From: JAOABC01 sp041287495
Lineage (GTDB): Bacteria > Aquificota > Aquificia > Aquificales > Hydrogenothermaceae
DNA: 64,000 nucleotides
Assembly (NCBI GenBank): GCA_041287495.1
Contig: JBEULE010000042.1
Location: 1-64,000, forward strand
Direction of reading: 5' to 3'
The position numbers and the translations under genes were made by a program. The notes beneath the pieces were generated by a model that was not told where the DNA came from, ran no database searches, and saw only the letters and a program-made list of their open reading frames with translations. Numbering within the stretch: the stretch's first letter is position 1; the number at the start of each line of letters is the position of its first letter. Below are positions 1 through 7,201 of this stretch, in pieces.

Positions 1-1
1 T

Positions 2-91
2 CCGCTACTTCCTCAGTATATAGTAGAAAGAGGAGAAAATTACATTAAATTTAGAAATTATGAAAATAAAGAGATTATAATTAAACCCTAG
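2..91 (+). CDS. C-terminal end of an unknown protein (truncated by window edge)
   Basis: An open frame enters from the left edge and encodes 29 residues ending in EIIIKP before a TAG stop at 89-91. The composition looks like real protein, but nothing identifies the family. The last codon and the stop lie inside the left terminal repeat of the element at 86-598. If that element is removed and the flanking duplicated bases are joined, the frame would end KNL-stop instead of KP-stop, so the insertion altered only the extreme C-terminus. The call as a real gene end is an inference. Confidence 0.5.
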   Translation, partial: PLLPQYIVERGENYIKFRNYENKEIIIKP

Positions 92-150
92 TTTCCAATT
101 CAATATCTAATAATAATCATATTAATTGATCTTTACTTAAAAAGTCTCCT

Positions 151-540
151 ATAAGTCTGCCACAGCCCACAAGTATACCAAGGTTACAAGTCTTACACGG
201 CTTAGCAAGATAACTAGATGAAATCTTTGCTACAGGAGGACGATGATGAAATATGAAGATTTTATTATAAACTGTTTTTGTTTTGTTAACGATGTTTTAC
301 GTTCTATTAATAATAGGCATAAAACCAATAAGCCTATTAAAAAATCTATTAAACAATAACACTATGCTTGAATATTTAAGAAATTCTGTTATAACAGGAG
401 ACAAGGCTTTCAATTCTAAGGAAATTGCGTGGTATACTTGTTAGGTATAGAAAATATAAGAGCTGTTTCTCTTGATGTTAGCCAAGTTAAGCTTCTTTGT
501 TCTTGGACAAGTATGCCACGGTTTACAAATCTGCCACGAT
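151..540. repeat. Degenerate 17-18 bp repeats inside the element
   Basis: Three head-to-tail units begin with AAG at 153 (AAGTCTGCCACAGCCCAC), 171 (AAGTATACCAAGGTTAC) and 188 (AAGTCTTACACGGCTTA). Two related units lie at 509-540 (AAGTATGCCACGGTTTAC, then AAATCTGCCACGAT), and one inverted copy lies at 428-443 (GCGTGGTATACTTGTT). There are no unique spacers, so this is not a CRISPR array. They may be protein-binding sites of the element or relics of tandem duplication. Confidence 0.6.
243..359 (+). CDS. Possible small ORF inside the element (38 aa)
   Basis: A 38-residue frame starts at ATG 243 (a second ATG is at 246) behind a strong Shine-Dalgarno AGGAGGA at 234-240, although the 2-nt spacing to the first ATG is short. 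The product begins MMKYEDFIINCF and ends in a lysine-rich tail. No family is recognised. It lies wholly inside the insertion remnant, so it may be a fragment of an element-encoded protein. Expression is doubtful. Confidence 0.25.
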   Translation: MMKYEDFIINCFCFVNDVLRSINNRHKTNKPIKKSIKQ

Positions 541-542
541 AA
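364..542 (+). pseudogene. Possible decayed element-encoded gene
   Basis: Two adjacent open stretches in different frames, 364-444 (contains VITGDKAFNSKEIAWYTC) and 450-542 (contains ENIRAVSLDVSQVKLL), read like protein split by a frameshift and stop. The GDKAF-x-SKE string is loosely reminiscent of the region round the second Asp of DDE transposases. That resemblance is by eye only and the identity is uncertain. Confidence 0.2.
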
Positions 543-681
543 TTAGTTATTAAAAAGATGTTTTATATGAAATAAAATTTTAAATTGGAAATTAGGGCTA
601 TAATTAAAAATTTGTAATTTTTGAGAATATATTTTGTGTTATAATTTTATCACTAAATATTTTTATAGGAGGTATAGCCCA

Positions 682-903
682 ATGAAAAAATTAGTTTTCG
701 GAGTTTCTGCAGCTGTATTATCTGCATCTTTACTTTTCAGCTGCCAAAAGAAAGAAGAACAACCAGCTGAGCAACAAGCACCTGCTCCAGCTGAACAACA
801 AGCTGCACCTGCTGCTCCTGCTGGTGGAGAGCAACAACAACAAGCTGCTCCTGCTGGCGGCGAACAACAAGCTGCTCCTGCTGGTGGAGAACAGAAGAAG
901 TAA
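682..903 (+). CDS. Small Ala/Gln/Pro/Gly-rich lipoprotein
   Basis: The 73-residue product has a signal peptide and a lipobox (LFSC, Cys about residue 21), so the mature form should be a lipid-anchored envelope protein. The rest is low complexity: KKEEQPAEQQ followed by AAPAGGEQ repeats. ATG 682 is chosen because AGGAGG lies at 668-673; an in-frame upstream ATG at 634 has no such site and would bury the signal peptide. A TATAAT -10 lies at 640-645 without a clear -35 box. A terminator follows at 912-940. No function is known; the disordered tail could act as a surface or periplasmic spacer. Confidence 0.85.
   Translation: MKKLVFGVSAAVLSASLLFSCQKKEEQPAEQQAPAPAEQQAAPAAPAGGEQQQQAAPAGGEQQAAPAGGEQKK
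811..897 (+). repeat. 27-33 bp in-frame tandem repeats
   Basis: Three units begin GCTGCTCCTGCTGG at 811, 844 and 871, with lengths of 33, 27 and 27 bp. They encode AAPAGGEQ(Q) units of the lipoprotein. Copy number may vary between strains through slippage. Confidence 0.75.
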
Positions 904-911
904 ATTCTATA

Positions 912-940
912 AAAGTGGCACTTTGTGTGCCACTTTCATT
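912..940 (+). terminator. Rho-independent terminator after the lipoprotein gene
   Basis: A perfect 10-bp stem AAAGTGGCAC/GTGCCACTTT at 912-921 and 927-936 with a 5-nt loop lies 9 nt past the stop. The T-rich tail is weak. Confidence 0.8.
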
Positions 941-1040
941 ATCTCAATTTAACTTTTTTCTAAACTTCCTTTCAACAAAAATCAAAATTCTAAACTTTCG
1001 ATTTTAGTTAAACCAGTAAGAATTTAAAGTTTAAAACTAC

Positions 1041-1069
1041 TTGAAAATTTTAATTTAGTTAGATATAAT
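1041..1069 (+). promoter_or_regulatory. Sigma-70 promoter of the tRNA cluster
   Basis: TTGAAA at 1041-1046 and TATAAT at 1064-1069 are separated by 17 bp. The predicted start near 1076 is about 9 nt before tRNA-Lys. Confidence 0.75.
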
Positions 1070-1084
1070 ATTTATCTACTTTGT

Positions 1085-1157
1085 GAGTCGCTAGCTCAGT
1101 CGGTAGAGCACCGGTCTTTTAAACCGGTGGTCCTGGGTTCGATTCCCAGGCGACTCA
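1085..1157 (+). tRNA. tRNA-Lys(TTT)
   Basis: A complete cloverleaf with acceptor GAGTCGC/GCGACTC, anticodon loop CTTTTAA and T-loop TTCGATT. The discriminator is A and CCA is not encoded. First of three tandem tRNAs. Confidence 0.97.
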
Positions 1158-1170
1158 CTCAACCAAATAT

Positions 1171-1245
<75 letters not shown>

Positions 1246-1268
1246 CTATCTTTTACAATCCTTATTTT

Positions 1269-1352
1269 GCGAGTGTGGCGGAATTGGCAGACGCGCGGGA
1301 CTTAGGATCCCGTGGTGGCAACACCGTGTGGGTTCAACTCCCACCACTCGCA
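1269..1352 (+). tRNA. tRNA-Leu(TAG)
   Basis: A long variable arm (class II) with acceptor GCGAGTG/CACTCGC and anticodon loop CTTAGGA. CCA is not encoded. Third of the cluster. Confidence 0.97.
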
Positions 1353-1394
1353 CTTCTAAATTTTATAAAAAAAAAGAAAATTGAAATTACAGAA

Positions 1395-1442
1395 TTGTAA
1401 TCTTTTTGTAATCTTTTCGTAATCTTTTTTTTGTATTATATT
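1395..1442 (+). promoter_or_regulatory. Three 11-bp direct repeats over the -35 region of the gene at 1473
   Basis: TTGTAATCTTT at 1395-1405 and 1406-1416, then TCGTAATCTTT at 1417-1427, have an exact 11-bp period. A TATTAT/TATATT -10 follows at 1434-1442 with no good -35 of its own. Seven conserved bases plus a 4-bp AT spacer on one helical face is the layout of PhoB-class activator boxes. The regulator is unknown. Confidence 0.6.
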
Positions 1443-1472
1443 ATTACAAATTTTATTTAGGAGGTATGTTAC

Positions 1473-1724
1473 ATGAAGAAGTTAGTAGTTGCAGCTCTCT
1501 CAGCATCAGTTTTAGGTTTAGGATTTGCTTCTGCAGAACCAGCTAAGCAAGAAGCTCCAAAAGCAGAACCAGCTAAGCAAGAAGCTCCAAAAGCAGAAGC
1601 TGCTAAGCAAGAGGCTCACAAAAAAGCTCACAAAAAAGCTCAAAAGAAAGAAGTAAAGAAAGAAGAGAAAAAAGAAGAAAAGAAGGAAGAGAAGAAAGAA
1701 GAACAAAAAGAAGAGAAGAAGTAA
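1473..1724 (+). CDS. Small secreted Lys/Glu/Ala-rich protein
   Basis: An 83-residue protein with a Sec signal peptide (cleavage probably after ASA, about residue 21), then EPAKQEAPKA repeats, a His/Lys block, and a KKEEKKEEK tail that should be helical and highly charged. AGGAGG lies at 1460-1465, a good distance before ATG 1473. The promoter carries three 11-bp repeats, suggesting regulated expression. A terminator follows at 1738-1764. No family is recognised; by inference it is a periplasmic charged or chaperone-like peptide. The antisense frame is only a mirror of its low complexity. Confidence 0.85.
   Translation: MKKLVVAALSASVLGLGFASAEPAKQEAPKAEPAKQEAPKAEAAKQEAHKKAHKKAQKKEVKKEEKKEEKKEEKKEEQKEEKK
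1533..1622 (+). repeat. 30-bp in-frame tandem repeat (3 units)
   Basis: Units at 1533-1562 and 1563-1592 are identical, and 1593-1622 is degenerate. They encode AEPAKQEAPK-type decapeptides. Confidence 0.8.
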
Positions 1725-1737
1725 TCTCTCTTTCAAA

Positions 1738-1764
1738 AGGGTGGCTTATGGCCACCCTCTTTAT
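1738..1764 (+). terminator. Rho-independent terminator after the Lys/Glu-rich gene
   Basis: Stem AGGGTGGC/GCCACCCT at 1738-1745 and 1751-1758 with a TTATG loop, then CTCTTTAT. Confidence 0.8.
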
Positions 1765-1775
1765 AACTCATTCCT

Positions 1776-1825
1776 TTGAAACCTTTTTAATTCTATAGTA
1801 TAATCTTCTTTAAAACTCCGGAGGT
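1776..1825 (+). promoter_or_regulatory. Promoter and ribosome-binding site that place the PHP gene start at 1833
   Basis: TTGAAA 1776-1781, a 17-bp spacer and TATAAT 1799-1804 predict a start near 1811. GGAGGT at 1820-1825 then sits 7 nt before the in-frame ATA at 1833, and no ATG, GTG or TTG lies in that frame before 1968. The site therefore argues for an unusual AUA initiation codon. Confidence 0.7.
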
Positions 1826-1832
1826 CCAAAAA

Positions 1833-2909
1833 ATAGAGGTCATTTTTCTTATACTTTCTGTTATCCTACTGCTTGAAATTATCCCTATAAAATTAGTTAA
1901 AACATCAACAAAATCCGTAAATATAAATAAATTCCCTCTCTTAGAAGGAAATCTCTACATCTACAAAGTGATAACACATGTACATACCCAATTTTCCTTT
2001 GACTCCTTAGGTAAACCTTCTGATATAAAAAAGGCAATGGAAGAAAACAGTATAGATTTTGTATTTTTAACGGACCATAATAACGATGATTACAAGTATT
2101 TTGAAGATAATAAGATATTTGCAGGGATTGAAAAGAATACTCCAGAAGGTAGATTGCTACTACTTGGAAACTATTTAAAAGTCATCTCTCACCCCAATAA
2201 CTTTGACTTTGACCATTACCGATGGAAGGGAGAATTTAAAACAGGTTATCTCTATGAGTTTATAGATCCAAAGGATGTTATAGTTTGGAACAAATTTAAA
2301 ACAGGTTTAATTTTAATCAAAAATATTTTTCTATATCCCATAACGAGGAATATAACAAGAAAATGGAACTGTCTAATACCGATGAATAGATGGAGAGAGC
2401 TATACTACACAAGAGCAAAACATCTTAATATCATCGGTGGTCTTGACCTACATGTAAAATTTGTGTATCAGGAAAGAACTCATGGTGTGCTTATTCCTTC
2501 TTATAAAGCTGGTTTTAAGTGGTTAATGAATGTAGTATATTCGAGATATCCATTGAAAAGTAAAGAGGAAGTTTTAAGAAGTTTGGAAAATGGTAATCTT
2601 TATCTATCTATAAATCAAAATTTTATATATATCATAGCGGAAGATTCTGAAGGTATAAAGCTTTTAGGAGAGAAAGTTAAAAAAGGTGGAAAAATTTTTA
2701 TCAATGTACATAACAAAAACAGAGTAACAAAGATTGTAAAGGATAATGTTGATATATTTATTTCCAGAGAAAATCAGATAGAACACAACTTAGAAGATGT
2801 AGGACAGTATTGGGTTGAAGTTTATGAGTATGATTTTAGGATATTTGACATATACTTTGGATTTAGACCGGTAGTAATAACAAATAGTTTCAGGGTAGTT
2901 GATGAGTAG
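1833..2909 (+). CDS. PHP-domain metal-dependent hydrolase with N-terminal membrane anchor
   Basis: The metal-site motifs of the PHP superfamily are visible: THVHT (HxH), FLTDHN, a Glu in FAGIEKN, ISHP and GLDLH. Substrate unknown; relatives include phosphoesterases. A conventional start is GTG 1968, which would begin the protein four residues before the first metal His with no Shine-Dalgarno. The same frame is open back to ATA 1833, correctly spaced behind GGAGGT. This adds a hydrophobic stretch (IFLILSVILLLEIIPI) that looks like a membrane helix, giving 358 residues. I prefer the long form. The stop overlaps the start of the PAP2 gene. Confidence 0.85.
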   Translation: MEVIFLILSVILLLEIIPIKLVKTSTKSVNINKFPLLEGNLYIYKVITHVHTQFSFDSLGKPSDIKKAMEENSIDFVFLTDHNNDDYKYFEDNKIFAGIEKNTPEGRLLLLGNYLKVISHPNNFDFDHYRWKGEFKTGYLYEFIDPKDVIVWNKFKTGLILIKNIFLYPITRNITRKWNCLIPMNRWRELYYTRAKHLNIIGGLDLHVKFVYQERTHGVLIPSYKAGFKWLMNVVYSRYPLKSKEEVLRSLENGNLYLSINQNFIYIIAEDSEGIKLLGEKVKKGGKIFINVHNKNRVTKIVKDNVDIFISRENQIEHNLEDVGQYWVEVYEYDFRIFDIYFGFRPVVITNSFRVVDE

Positions 2910-3432
2910 AGATTGGGAAACAAAAATAAAGTGGAATGTTAAGCTTTTCTACTTTATAAATTCAAGAAGGTCTGAATTTTTAGATAAATTCTATAAAAAA
3001 TTTTTCTACATGGGTAAAAGTTATTCTTTACCTATATATTTAGCTTTTTTCTGGATTTTTGGATTACCTAAACAGGCATATATTCATCTGATAATAAGCC
3101 TTTTACTAACAGGAATAATGATGCCAACAATAAAATATACCTTCCGGCATAAGAGACCTTCCTCATTACTTGAAAATGTAAATCTACTTGAGCCTGTATC
3201 CCTTAAAAGTTTCCCTTCAGCTGATAGTGCATACATATTTACTATATTCTCTGTATCTCTTTTTTATCCTTATCCACTTCTGTGGTTTATTCTTCTTTCT
3301 CTTGTGATTATCATAGGATACGGTAGAGTTTATATGGGGGCACACTTTCCCCTAGATGTAATAGTAGGGTATATATTTGGATTCATCTGTGGTGTAGCAG
3401 GTTTTTATATCTTACAAAATCTTGCTTTATAA
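2902..3432 (+). CDS. PAP2-superfamily membrane protein, motif 2 His missing
   Basis: 176 residues with several membrane helices and the PAP2 layout: motif 1 KYTFRHKRP, motif 2 SFPSADSA, motif 3 GRVYMGAHFPLD. PAP2 enzymes dephosphorylate lipid or polyprenyl phosphates. Here the motif-2 His of the usual PSGH is Asp, so catalysis may be altered or lost, though the motif 3 Arg, His and Asp remain. ATG 2902 follows AGGG at 2892-2895; TTG 2899 is also in frame. It overlaps the PHP gene end, so the two are probably co-translated and may act on the same envelope substrate. Confidence 0.85.
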   Translation: MSRDWETKIKWNVKLFYFINSRRSEFLDKFYKKFFYMGKSYSLPIYLAFFWIFGLPKQAYIHLIISLLLTGIMMPTIKYTFRHKRPSSLLENVNLLEPVSLKSFPSADSAYIFTIFSVSLFYPYPLLWFILLSLVIIIGYGRVYMGAHFPLDVIVGYIFGFICGVAGFYILQNLAL

Positions 3433-3491
3433 AGTAAAAGGCAGGAATTAAAAACAGAGAAGTTATAAATAAGACAAGCTTAATCCTGTCT

Positions 3492-4703
3492 TCAGGGCAG
3501 AAGTTTAACGAACTTTCTCTTGCCTACTTGTATTATATACTCCTTATCAAGAAGTATCTCTTTCTGAAAATCCTCAACTTTCTCTCCGTTTATCTTTACT
3601 CCACCTTGCTTTATTAATCTTTTTGCTTCTGATTTCGTAGGAGCAAGATTTAAAATGTAGAGAAGTTCAAATAGTTCCACTCTATCTGATGTTAAGTTTA
3701 AAGAACTGATACTTATCTGTGGAATGTCCTCAGGAATTTCTTTTTTAGAGAAAACCTTTTCAAAATGTTCCCTCGCAACTACAGCAGCTTCTTTACCGTG
3801 AAATCTATCAACTATATACATTGCAAGCTGTTTCTTTACTTCCATAGGGTGAACTTTTCCCTCTTCTGCATCTTTCTTTAATTTTTCTATCTCCTGAAGT
3901 GTTAAATCTGTTAAAAGCTCCCAGTAGCTCCACATAAGTTCGTCGGAGATAGACATAACTTTTCCAAACATATCTTCCGGAGACTCTGTTATACCTATAT
4001 AATTTCCGTAAGATTTACTCATCTTTTTAACGCCATCTGTTCCTACAAGAAGCGGAAGAAGTATCGCAACCTGAGGTTTCTCTATTCCATACTCTCTCTG
4101 AATATCTCTACCTATCAGTAAATTAAATCTTTGGTCTGATCCTCCAAGCTCCACATCCGCTTTTATTGCAACAGAGTCGTAAGCTTGAAGTAATGGATAC
4201 ATAAACTCATGTATAGATATAGGTATATTTTCTCTGAATCTCTTTTTAAAGTCATCTCTCTCAAGCATCCTTGCAACTGTGTATTTGGCTGTTAACTTTA
4301 TAATGTCTTCTGCTGTCATACTGCCAAGCCATTCACTGTTAAACACTATTACTGTTTTCTCTGGGTCTAAAACTTTAAATACCTGTTCTTTATATGTTTT
4401 CGCGTTTTCAATAACCTGCTCCCTTGTTAAAGGTGGTCTTGTTTTATCTCTTCCAGAAGGGTCTCCTATCATTGCCGTAAAATCACCAATTATAAAGTAA
4501 ACCGTATGTCCAAGCAGTTGAAAAGTTCTGAGTTTTTGAAGTAAAACTGTATGTCCCAAATGTAGATCCGGTGCAGTAGGGTCAAAGCCTGCCTTAACTA
4601 TAAGAGGTCTTCCTTCTTTAAGTTTTTCTAATAATTCTTCTTCATCTATTATCTCTAGTACACCTTTTTTTATTATCTCAAGCTGTTTCTCTGCTGCAAG
4701 CAT
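3492..4703 (-). CDS. tyrS: Tyrosine--tRNA ligase
   Basis: A class I synthetase charging tRNA-Tyr in the cytosol. HLGH (residues 48-51) and KMSKS (227-231) are intact, the Rossmann catalytic core fills the first 310 residues, and an S4 RNA-binding domain closes the protein from about residue 340. At 403 residues the length is normal for the bacterial long form. ATG 4703 has GGAGG just upstream. A TATAAT-like -10 lies on the minus strand at 4736-4741. It is divergent from the gene at 4798. A weak 6-bp hairpin at 3471-3492 may help terminate it. Confidence 0.97.
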   Translation of the reverse strand: MLAAEKQLEIIKKGVLEIIDEEELLEKLKEGRPLIVKAGFDPTAPDLHLGHTVLLQKLRTFQLLGHTVYFIIGDFTAMIGDPSGRDKTRPPLTREQVIENAKTYKEQVFKVLDPEKTVIVFNSEWLGSMTAEDIIKLTAKYTVARMLERDDFKKRFRENIPISIHEFMYPLLQAYDSVAIKADVELGGSDQRFNLLIGRDIQREYGIEKPQVAILLPLLVGTDGVKKMSKSYGNYIGITESPEDMFGKVMSISDELMWSYWELLTDLTLQEIEKLKKDAEEGKVHPMEVKKQLAMYIVDRFHGKEAAVVAREHFEKVFSKKEIPEDIPQISISSLNLTSDRVELFELLYILNLAPTKSEAKRLIKQGGVKINGEKVEDFQKEILLDKEYIIQVGKRKFVKLLP

Positions 4704-4797
4704 ATTTCCTCCAACTTCATAGTTATAAAATAAAAATTATATCAGATAGAGTAATTAATCTGGTAAAATTTAATTTGAATTTTAGTAGGAGAGTGTT

Positions 4798-5406
4798 GTG
4801 TTGATTAGAGCTTTTTTAATTTTGGTTATATTTTTTATCGGAATTTCAAAATCAGAGGAAGAGATAATCAGAACGGAACCACTTTATATCATTGCAGATT
4901 TTTCTAAAAAAGAGCCAGAAAAATACACTGTGTATAAAGTTTATGCTTTTGGTATACCTGTAGGAGAAGTTTACTTTTCCATAAAAGAAGATAAGATAGA
5001 GGCTCACGGACAAACTTATAAAAGATTAAAATTTTTATACAGTTATGACTTTATATACATAGATAAAGATGATTATAAAGCCCTTTATGAAAAGGAAAAA
5101 GATAAGGAGAAACTTTATGAAAATCAGGAAATTTATGAGAAAAAAACTTGGCTTCCAATTATTGCACTCTTCTTCAGAGGTAATATAACAGATGAAAAGA
5201 TTTTAAATCTTAATATTAAGATAAATGATGCTCCGGTTTTAGTTAAAAAGGAAGAAAACTCTGAAGAGAAGATATTTTATTTTCTACCACAAAATAGCAA
5301 AACTAAAAAGATAACTGTATATATAAAAAAAGGAGAAAACCTTCCATACCGGATAGATATAGAAGGTAAAACAAATATATCTCTTGAAAGGATTACTCAA
5401 CAGTAA
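4798..5406 (+). CDS. DUF3108-like secreted protein
   Basis: 202 residues with an N-terminal signal or anchor (IRAFLILVIFFIGIS). A beta-rich core containing YKVYAFGIPVGEVYF resembles DUF3108 envelope proteins, often predicted to handle outer-membrane or lipid-linked substrates. Start GTG 4798 follows AGGAGA at 4787-4792. The gene converges on glmS and their ends overlap by 14 nt (5393-5406). Function unknown. The family call is by pattern and moderate. Confidence 0.75.
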   Translation: MLIRAFLILVIFFIGISKSEEEIIRTEPLYIIADFSKKEPEKYTVYKVYAFGIPVGEVYFSIKEDKIEAHGQTYKRLKFLYSYDFIYIDKDDYKALYEKEKDKEKLYENQEIYEKKTWLPIIALFFRGNITDEKILNLNIKINDAPVLVKKEENSEEKIFYFLPQNSKTKKITVYIKKGENLPYRIDIEGKTNISLERITQQ

Positions 5407-7201
5407 CTGTTTTTGCAAGATTCCTTGGTTGGTCAACATCTTTTCCTAAGAAAGTGGCTATATAGTATGAAAGAAGTTGTAGAGGTACTATATTTACAAG
5501 AGGAGTTAACTGAGGATTGATTTTTTCAACTTTTATAATCTCGTCTGATAGTTTATCAAGCTCAGTGTTATCGCTGTCGGTAACTGTTATAACTATACCT
5601 TTTCTTGCTTTTACTTCCTGTATATTTGACAACATCTTATCAAAGATTTCGTCTTTCGGAGCTATACATACAACAGGCATATTCTCATCTATAAGAGCTA
5701 TAGGACCGTGTTTCATCTCTCCGGCAGGATAACCTTCAGCATGGATATAAGATATCTCTTTTAGTTTTAATGCTCCTTCCAACGCAGTAGGATAGTTAAG
5801 ACCTCTACCTAAGAATAGAAAGTCTTTAACATTGTGATATTTATAAGCAATTTCTTTAATTTTATCTTCCCACTTAAGAGTTTCTTCTATCGCTTTTGGC
5901 AAGATAGATAAATTGTGTAAAAACTCCTCAAACTCCCTCTGACTTACAAGACCTATCTTTAAACCACTATATATGGCAAACAGAAATAGTGTAACTAGTT
6001 GTGCTGTGTATGTTTTGGTGGCAGCAACTCCTATCTCCGGACCACAGTAGGTATATAAAACATAATCACTTTCCCTTGACAGAGAACTTCCAACAACATT
6101 TACGATAGATAAGACTTTCGCTCCCTTCTTTTGACTATCTATAGCTGCAAATCTTGTATCAGCTGTCTCCCCTGACTGACTTATAGCAATTATAAGAGTT
6201 TTTTCATCTACGGGTGATTCTCTGTATCTAAACTCTGATGCATAATCTACTATAACCGGAATTTTTAGGAATTTTTCTACCCAAAACTTCCCTACTAATC
6301 CAGCGTGGAAAGATGTTCCACAAGCTATTATGTAAAGTTTGTTAAATTTATCTAAGTTGTCAAAGATAGGATTATCTAAGTTTGACAAAAATCCGGATAT
6401 TGTGTCAGTCAAACTTTTTGGTTGTTGGTGTATCTCTTTAAGCATAAAATGTTTGTATCCCTCTTTCTCAGCAACAGACATATCCCAATTTACAGTAAAA
6501 GGCTTTCTCTCTAATTTTTCTCCATCTATGTTATAGATAACCACGGAATCTTTCGTAATAACAGCTATCTCATCGTCATTTAAAGTTATAAATCTGTTTG
6601 TATATTCTAAAACAGCCGGAATATCAGAAGCTATAAAGTTTTCACCTTCACCAAGCCCTACTATAAGAGGACTTCCTTTTCTTAAAGCTACTATCTTATC
6701 CGGCTCCTTTGTGCTTATAATACCAACAGCATAGGCACCTTTTAATTTTTTGGCTACTTTTAATATAGTTTTAAATAGATTTCCTTCCCACTCTTCTTCA
6801 ATAAGATGAGCTATAACCTCTGTATCTGTCTGTGAAGAAAACTGATATCCCTTAGATATAAGTTCTTCTTTTAACTGTACATAATTCTCTACTATTCCGT
6901 TATGAACTAAAGCAACAGAGTTATCTCTACTTTTGTGTGGATGAGCATTTTCAACAGTAGGAGGCCCATGGGTAGCCCATCTTGTATGACCTATACCTAT
7001 ATGTCCTTTAATATCTTTTCCCCATATATGTTCTGTTAAATCTCTGATTTTCCCTACAGTTTTCTCTATAATCAGATTACCTGTCTCATCTATCACAGCT
7101 ATACCGGCAGAATCATAACCCCTATACTCAAGTCTCATAAGCCCATGTATCAGAACCGGAACAATCTCTCTCTTGCCTACATACCCAACTATTCCGCACA
7201 T
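5393..7201 (-). CDS. glmS: Glutamine--fructose-6-phosphate aminotransferase (isomerizing)
   Basis: Makes glucosamine-6-phosphate from fructose-6-phosphate and glutamine, the first step to UDP-GlcNAc for peptidoglycan and lipid A. After Met comes Cys2, the N-terminal nucleophile (MCGIVGYVG), with a class II glutaminase domain to about residue 220 and two SIS sugar-isomerase domains to the end. 602 residues, standard length, ending KTVTVE. Its start overlaps the pdxJ stop by 13 nt, so translation is probably coupled. There is no room for a glmS ribozyme upstream. Last gene of the fab-rnc-pdxJ run. Confidence 0.97.
   Translation of the reverse strand: MCGIVGYVGKREIVPVLIHGLMRLEYRGYDSAGIAVIDETGNLIIEKTVGKIRDLTEHIWGKDIKGHIGIGHTRWATHGPPTVENAHPHKSRDNSVALVHNGIVENYVQLKEELISKGYQFSSQTDTEVIAHLIEEEWEGNLFKTILKVAKKLKGAYAVGIISTKEPDKIVALRKGSPLIVGLGEGENFIASDIPAVLEYTNRFITLNDDEIAVITKDSVVIYNIDGEKLERKPFTVNWDMSVAEKEGYKHFMLKEIHQQPKSLTDTISGFLSNLDNPIFDNLDKFNKLYIIACGTSFHAGLVGKFWVEKFLKIPVIVDYASEFRYRESPVDEKTLIIAISQSGETADTRFAAIDSQKKGAKVLSIVNVVGSSLSRESDYVLYTYCGPEIGVAATKTYTAQLVTLFLFAIYSGLKIGLVSQREFEEFLHNLSILPKAIEETLKWEDKIKEIAYKYHNVKDFLFLGRGLNYPTALEGALKLKEISYIHAEGYPAGEMKHGPIALIDENMPVVCIAPKDEIFDKMLSNIQEVKARKGIVITVTDSDNTELDKLSDEIIKVEKINPQLTPLVNIVPLQLLSYYIATFLGKDVDQPRNLAKTVTVE

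Larger units (their letters stand above)
76..608. mobile_element. 0.5 kb insertion remnant or MITE with inverted ends and 10-bp target duplication
   Basis: CCCTAGTTTCCAATT at 86-100 is matched, inverted, by AATTGGAAATTAGGG at 583-597 (14 of 15 bases). Just outside, TATAATTAAA occurs as a direct repeat at 76-85 and 599-608, as expected of a target-site duplication. The element body is therefore about 86-598 (513 bp). Inside there is no intact transposase, only short open frames (243-359, 364-444, 450-542) and degenerate 17-18 bp repeats. It sits at the 3' end of the gene at 2-91. The family is not recognised; a 10-bp duplication is compatible with several DDE families. Confidence 0.72.

Noticed and set aside
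151..205. Possible CRISPR array
   Set aside because: The 17-18 bp units abut with no unique spacers, and there are no cas genes in the window.
1518..1736. A 72-codon Leu/Phe/Ser-rich frame on the minus strand
   Set aside because: It is the mirror of the Lys/Glu repeats of the secreted protein and has no promoter or ribosome site.
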